Source of the DNA: Desulfurococcales archaeon
GTDB taxonomy: Archaea; Thermoproteota; Thermoprotei_A; Sulfolobales; Acidilobaceae
Assembly (NCBI GenBank): GCA_027012045.1
Contig: JALUZI010000146.1
Location: forward strand, 1-7,529
Length of the DNA stretch: 7,529 bases
Direction of reading: 5' to 3'
Part shown: positions 6,119 through 7,529 of the stretch, one piece after another
Position numbering within the stretch: the first letter of the stretch is position 1
How the letters are laid out: every line of letters starts with the position of its first letter
The notes under the pieces: generated by a model
What the model was told of the DNA's origin: nothing
The model's input: only the letters and a program-made list of their open reading frames with translations
The model's database searches: none
Program-made: the position numbers and the translations under genes

Positions 6119-6532
6119 TTGGAAGAGCCGACCGAACGCCACTGCCCTAAACTAAAAATCTATGGTTGCAATAAGGTTTTCTCAAGACTACTGGAAGAGT
6201 ATAGAGTCTCGCTATACGCTTACAACACACGGATAAGGGACAGCGGGTTCTACCTAAAACCCGTGCATAAAGTCTACTATACAAGGAAAGACGGAACCAG
6301 AACAATCTACGAATACTACGGGACTTACTGGTGGATAAAAAAGAAGAAGGGATACAAAACCTTCTTGAAATACTATGGGAAAAACAAGCCGCCCAACCTG
6401 CCGGAGCCTCCTGTGAACCCCCTCAACGGGATAGTGTCTAACCCCCTTGAGAACTGGGTTATAGTGCCGTTCAATTCATACAAGGCTATAGCACATGTTA
6501 TAAAAGGATGTAAAGTAGAGTGTGTTAAGTAA
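6119..6532 (+). CDS. Hypothetical small basic Tyr/Trp/Lys-rich protein
   Basis: I cannot place this 137-residue protein in a named family. It starts with TTG 6119, preceded by GAGGGGG at 6107-6113 with 5 nt spacing, a good site for this genome. The N-terminal third is mixed (C9, C17). The centre, about residues 50-96, is rich in aromatic and basic residues: KVYYTRKDGTRTIYEYYG, then TYWWIKKKKGYKTFLKYYGK and KPPNLPEPP. That centre loosely resembles small basic modules of the kind G-x-Y-W...Y-x-GK found beside or within DNA-binding proteins, a weak similarity. The C-terminus has a second cysteine pair (C131, C135), so a metal site or a disulfide is possible. No signal peptide or membrane segment is seen. 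It overlaps the convergent SAM hydrolase gene by 8 bp. Codon use resembles the neighbours, giving no sign of recent transfer. Confidence 0.7.
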   Translation: MEEPTERHCPKLKIYGCNKVFSRLLEEYRVSLYAYNTRIRDSGFYLKPVHKVYYTRKDGTRTIYEYYGTYWWIKKKKGYKTFLKYYGKNKPPNLPEPPVNPLNGIVSNPLENWVIVPFNSYKAIAHVIKGCKVECVK

Positions 6533-7370
6533 TCTCTATGCAAATACTCGAGGGTTTCCCGAGAACCTTCTCTGCCGATCCTCTATTAACAGCTATTTCT
6601 AGGAAGCCCGAACTGTTAGAGTAGACAAGTAACTCTCCCGGTTTTACATCAGAGAATTTCTCCCCGACCCTACTGGGGAACCTCCTTCTTCCATCAACAA
6701 CTATCTCCACACGGTCTCCACGGCCGTCTATGAACTCCTCGAACGAGGCGAACATACTGCTAAGGACAACGTTCCCAAACTTATCCGTGTATATAGGCTT
6801 TGCACAGAAGGATCTTTCATTCAGGGACACATCTATCAGGGATAAATGAACAACATCATTTAACTCTATGGTTGTGCCTACAAGTTCTTCCATTCTATAG
6901 CCCTGGGATATCAATGCTGCCGCCGGCGCAAAGACGTCTCTTCCATGGAAAGTCTTGGATATCCCCCTATTAGCCCATTCAACCTTACTCCCCAGAATAC
7001 TCGTTATTTTGGCAGTGTCTATAACACCAATCAACGGGTCTCCACAAGCTTCTAGGACCGGGTACAGAACCCCGTTATCGGGGCCGATAAAGTATCTATT
7101 GCACCCTTCCGCTACTACTGCTTTCCTGGAAGAACCTACGCCTGGGTCAACAACTATAGTTACTACTGAACCCCTTGGAAGGTAGTGGTAGCTGGTGTAG
7201 AGCACGTATGCACCCGCTGTAACATCAAATGACGGTATTCCATGTGTGAGATCTATAACCCGGGCTCCAGGTGCAATTGATTCTATAACCAGTTTCATTA
7301 CACCAACATATGGATCCTTGTAACCGAAGTCTGTTGCCAGAATTATCGGCCTATCCAATGCTGGTAACAC
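6525..7370 (-). CDS. SAM hydrolase (adenosine-forming), DUF62 / SAM hydroxide adenosyltransferase family
   Basis: A 281-residue member of the DUF62 family (COG1912), related to fluorinase and chlorinase. The family hydrolyses S-adenosylmethionine to adenosine and methionine, using an activated water. Visible motifs are ILATDFGYKDPYVGVMK (11-26), VVDPGVGSSRKAV (73-85), IGPDNGVL (95-102), TFHGRDVFAPAAA (140-152), YTDKFGNVVLS and NSSGFLEIAVNRGSA. The conserved Asp-Arg-His triad of SAM hydrolases can be placed at D75, R82 and H142, so activity is expected to be intact. The N-terminal domain binds SAM and the C-terminal beta domain completes the trimer interface site. Start GTG 7370 lies about 30 bp from a TATA-like box; TTG 7358 with GGTG 9 nt upstream is an alternative that gives MDRPIILATDFG. 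It is a single-gene leftward unit convergent on the 6119 gene. Biological role in archaea is unsettled. Confidence 0.93.
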   Translation of the reverse strand: MLPALDRPIILATDFGYKDPYVGVMKLVIESIAPGARVIDLTHGIPSFDVTAGAYVLYTSYHYLPRGSVVTIVVDPGVGSSRKAVVAEGCNRYFIGPDNGVLYPVLEACGDPLIGVIDTAKITSILGSKVEWANRGISKTFHGRDVFAPAAALISQGYRMEELVGTTIELNDVVHLSLIDVSLNERSFCAKPIYTDKFGNVVLSSMFASFEEFIDGRGDRVEIVVDGRRRFPSRVGEKFSDVKPGELLVYSNSSGFLEIAVNRGSAEKVLGKPSSICIEIT

Positions 7371-7395
7371 CGGTGTAGTACAATAAGCTTACAAG

Positions 7396-7405
7396 GATAT
7401 ATAGG
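7396..7405 (-). promoter_or_regulatory. Candidate TATA box for the SAM hydrolase gene
   Basis: Minus strand reads CCTATATATC. Its centre is about 30 bp upstream of GTG 7370, consistent with a very short or absent 5' leader. An inverted repeat ACCCG...CGGGT (7414-7418 and 7427-7431) lies immediately upstream, in the position of the BRE and any upstream regulator site. Prediction from position and composition only. Confidence 0.45.
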
Positions 7406-7473
7406 ATTCTTTTACCCGTCAAACACCGGGTTTTCCCTCTATATCCTCATGTTTCTAAATATACAAATGGAAA

Positions 7474-7529
7474 CACTTAAATAATAAACCCTGTCAAATA
7501 GGGTAACCCGAAAACCCAAACTATGGTGA
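7474..7529 (+). promoter_or_regulatory. Rightward promoter and ribosome site for a gene beyond the right edge
   Basis: CTTAAATAAT at 7476-7485 is a strong archaeal TATA-like element. A transcript start near 7506-7510 would be expected. GGTGA at 7525-7529 matches the ribosome sites of this window, so the coding start is probably just outside. ATG 7523 is a possible but less likely start. A short palindrome GGGTAACCC lies at 7500-7508 near the predicted transcript start. The rest of 7371-7475 shows no gene on either strand. Confidence 0.5.

Noticed and set aside
7500..7508. GGGTAACCC palindrome as a replication or recombination site
   Set aside because: Too short and single; no repeats, no origin-binding boxes and no cdc6/orc gene in the window.

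Overview
The window is a gene-dense stretch (about 46% G+C by eye) from a hyperthermophilic crenarchaeon (Thermoproteota). It is most likely a member of the Desulfurococcales, though that level is inference. The archaeal signs are a translation cluster of aIF2-beta, NMD3, aIF1A, Rio1 and a Dim2/Pno1-type KH protein, an e-MtaB-type tRNA methylthiotransferase, AGG/AGA/ATA-rich codon use, frequent TTG and GTG starts, and Shine-Dalgarno sites of the form AGGTGATC/GGTGA placed a few bases before the start codons. I see no tRNA, rRNA, CRISPR array, insertion sequence or integrase gene.

Layout. Positions 1-1624 hold a leftward pair: the methylthiotransferase (338-1624), then a CitG-family gene that overlaps its end and runs off the left edge. 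A 70-bp intergenic region carries what looks like one near-symmetrical TATA element serving both directions. From 1702 to 5368 there is a rightward cluster: aIF2-beta, a DUF424 protein, an NMD3-family protein, aIF1A, a Rio1 kinase and a two-KH-domain Dim2-like protein. The products act in translation initiation and in ribosomal subunit maturation. Next, convergent and overlapping the KH gene by 4 bp, is a gene of unknown function whose N-terminus looks like a ribbon-helix-helix domain. A divergent intergenic region with a 28-bp inverted repeat separates it from a rightward gene for a small Tyr/Trp/Lys-rich protein of unknown function (6119-6532). That gene overlaps by 8 bp the convergent gene for a SAM hydrolase of the DUF62 family (6525-7370). 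The right edge (7371-7529) is intergenic, with promoters in both directions and a Shine-Dalgarno site for a gene just outside the window.

How the genes fit together. The methylthiotransferase acts on tRNA position 37 and is divergent from the translation cluster, so the left two thirds is a protein-synthesis module. DUF424 sits inside it without an assigned role. The SAM hydrolase and the two unknown genes have no visible link to that module.

The most notable points are: the Rio1 reading frame has no ATG, GTG or TTG start, although a well-placed GTG lies in the wrong frame; DUF424 is embedded in the ribosome cluster; there is a palindrome upstream of the putative ribbon-helix-helix gene; and there is a partial CitG homologue on the minus strand. 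I found no clearly new multi-gene system.
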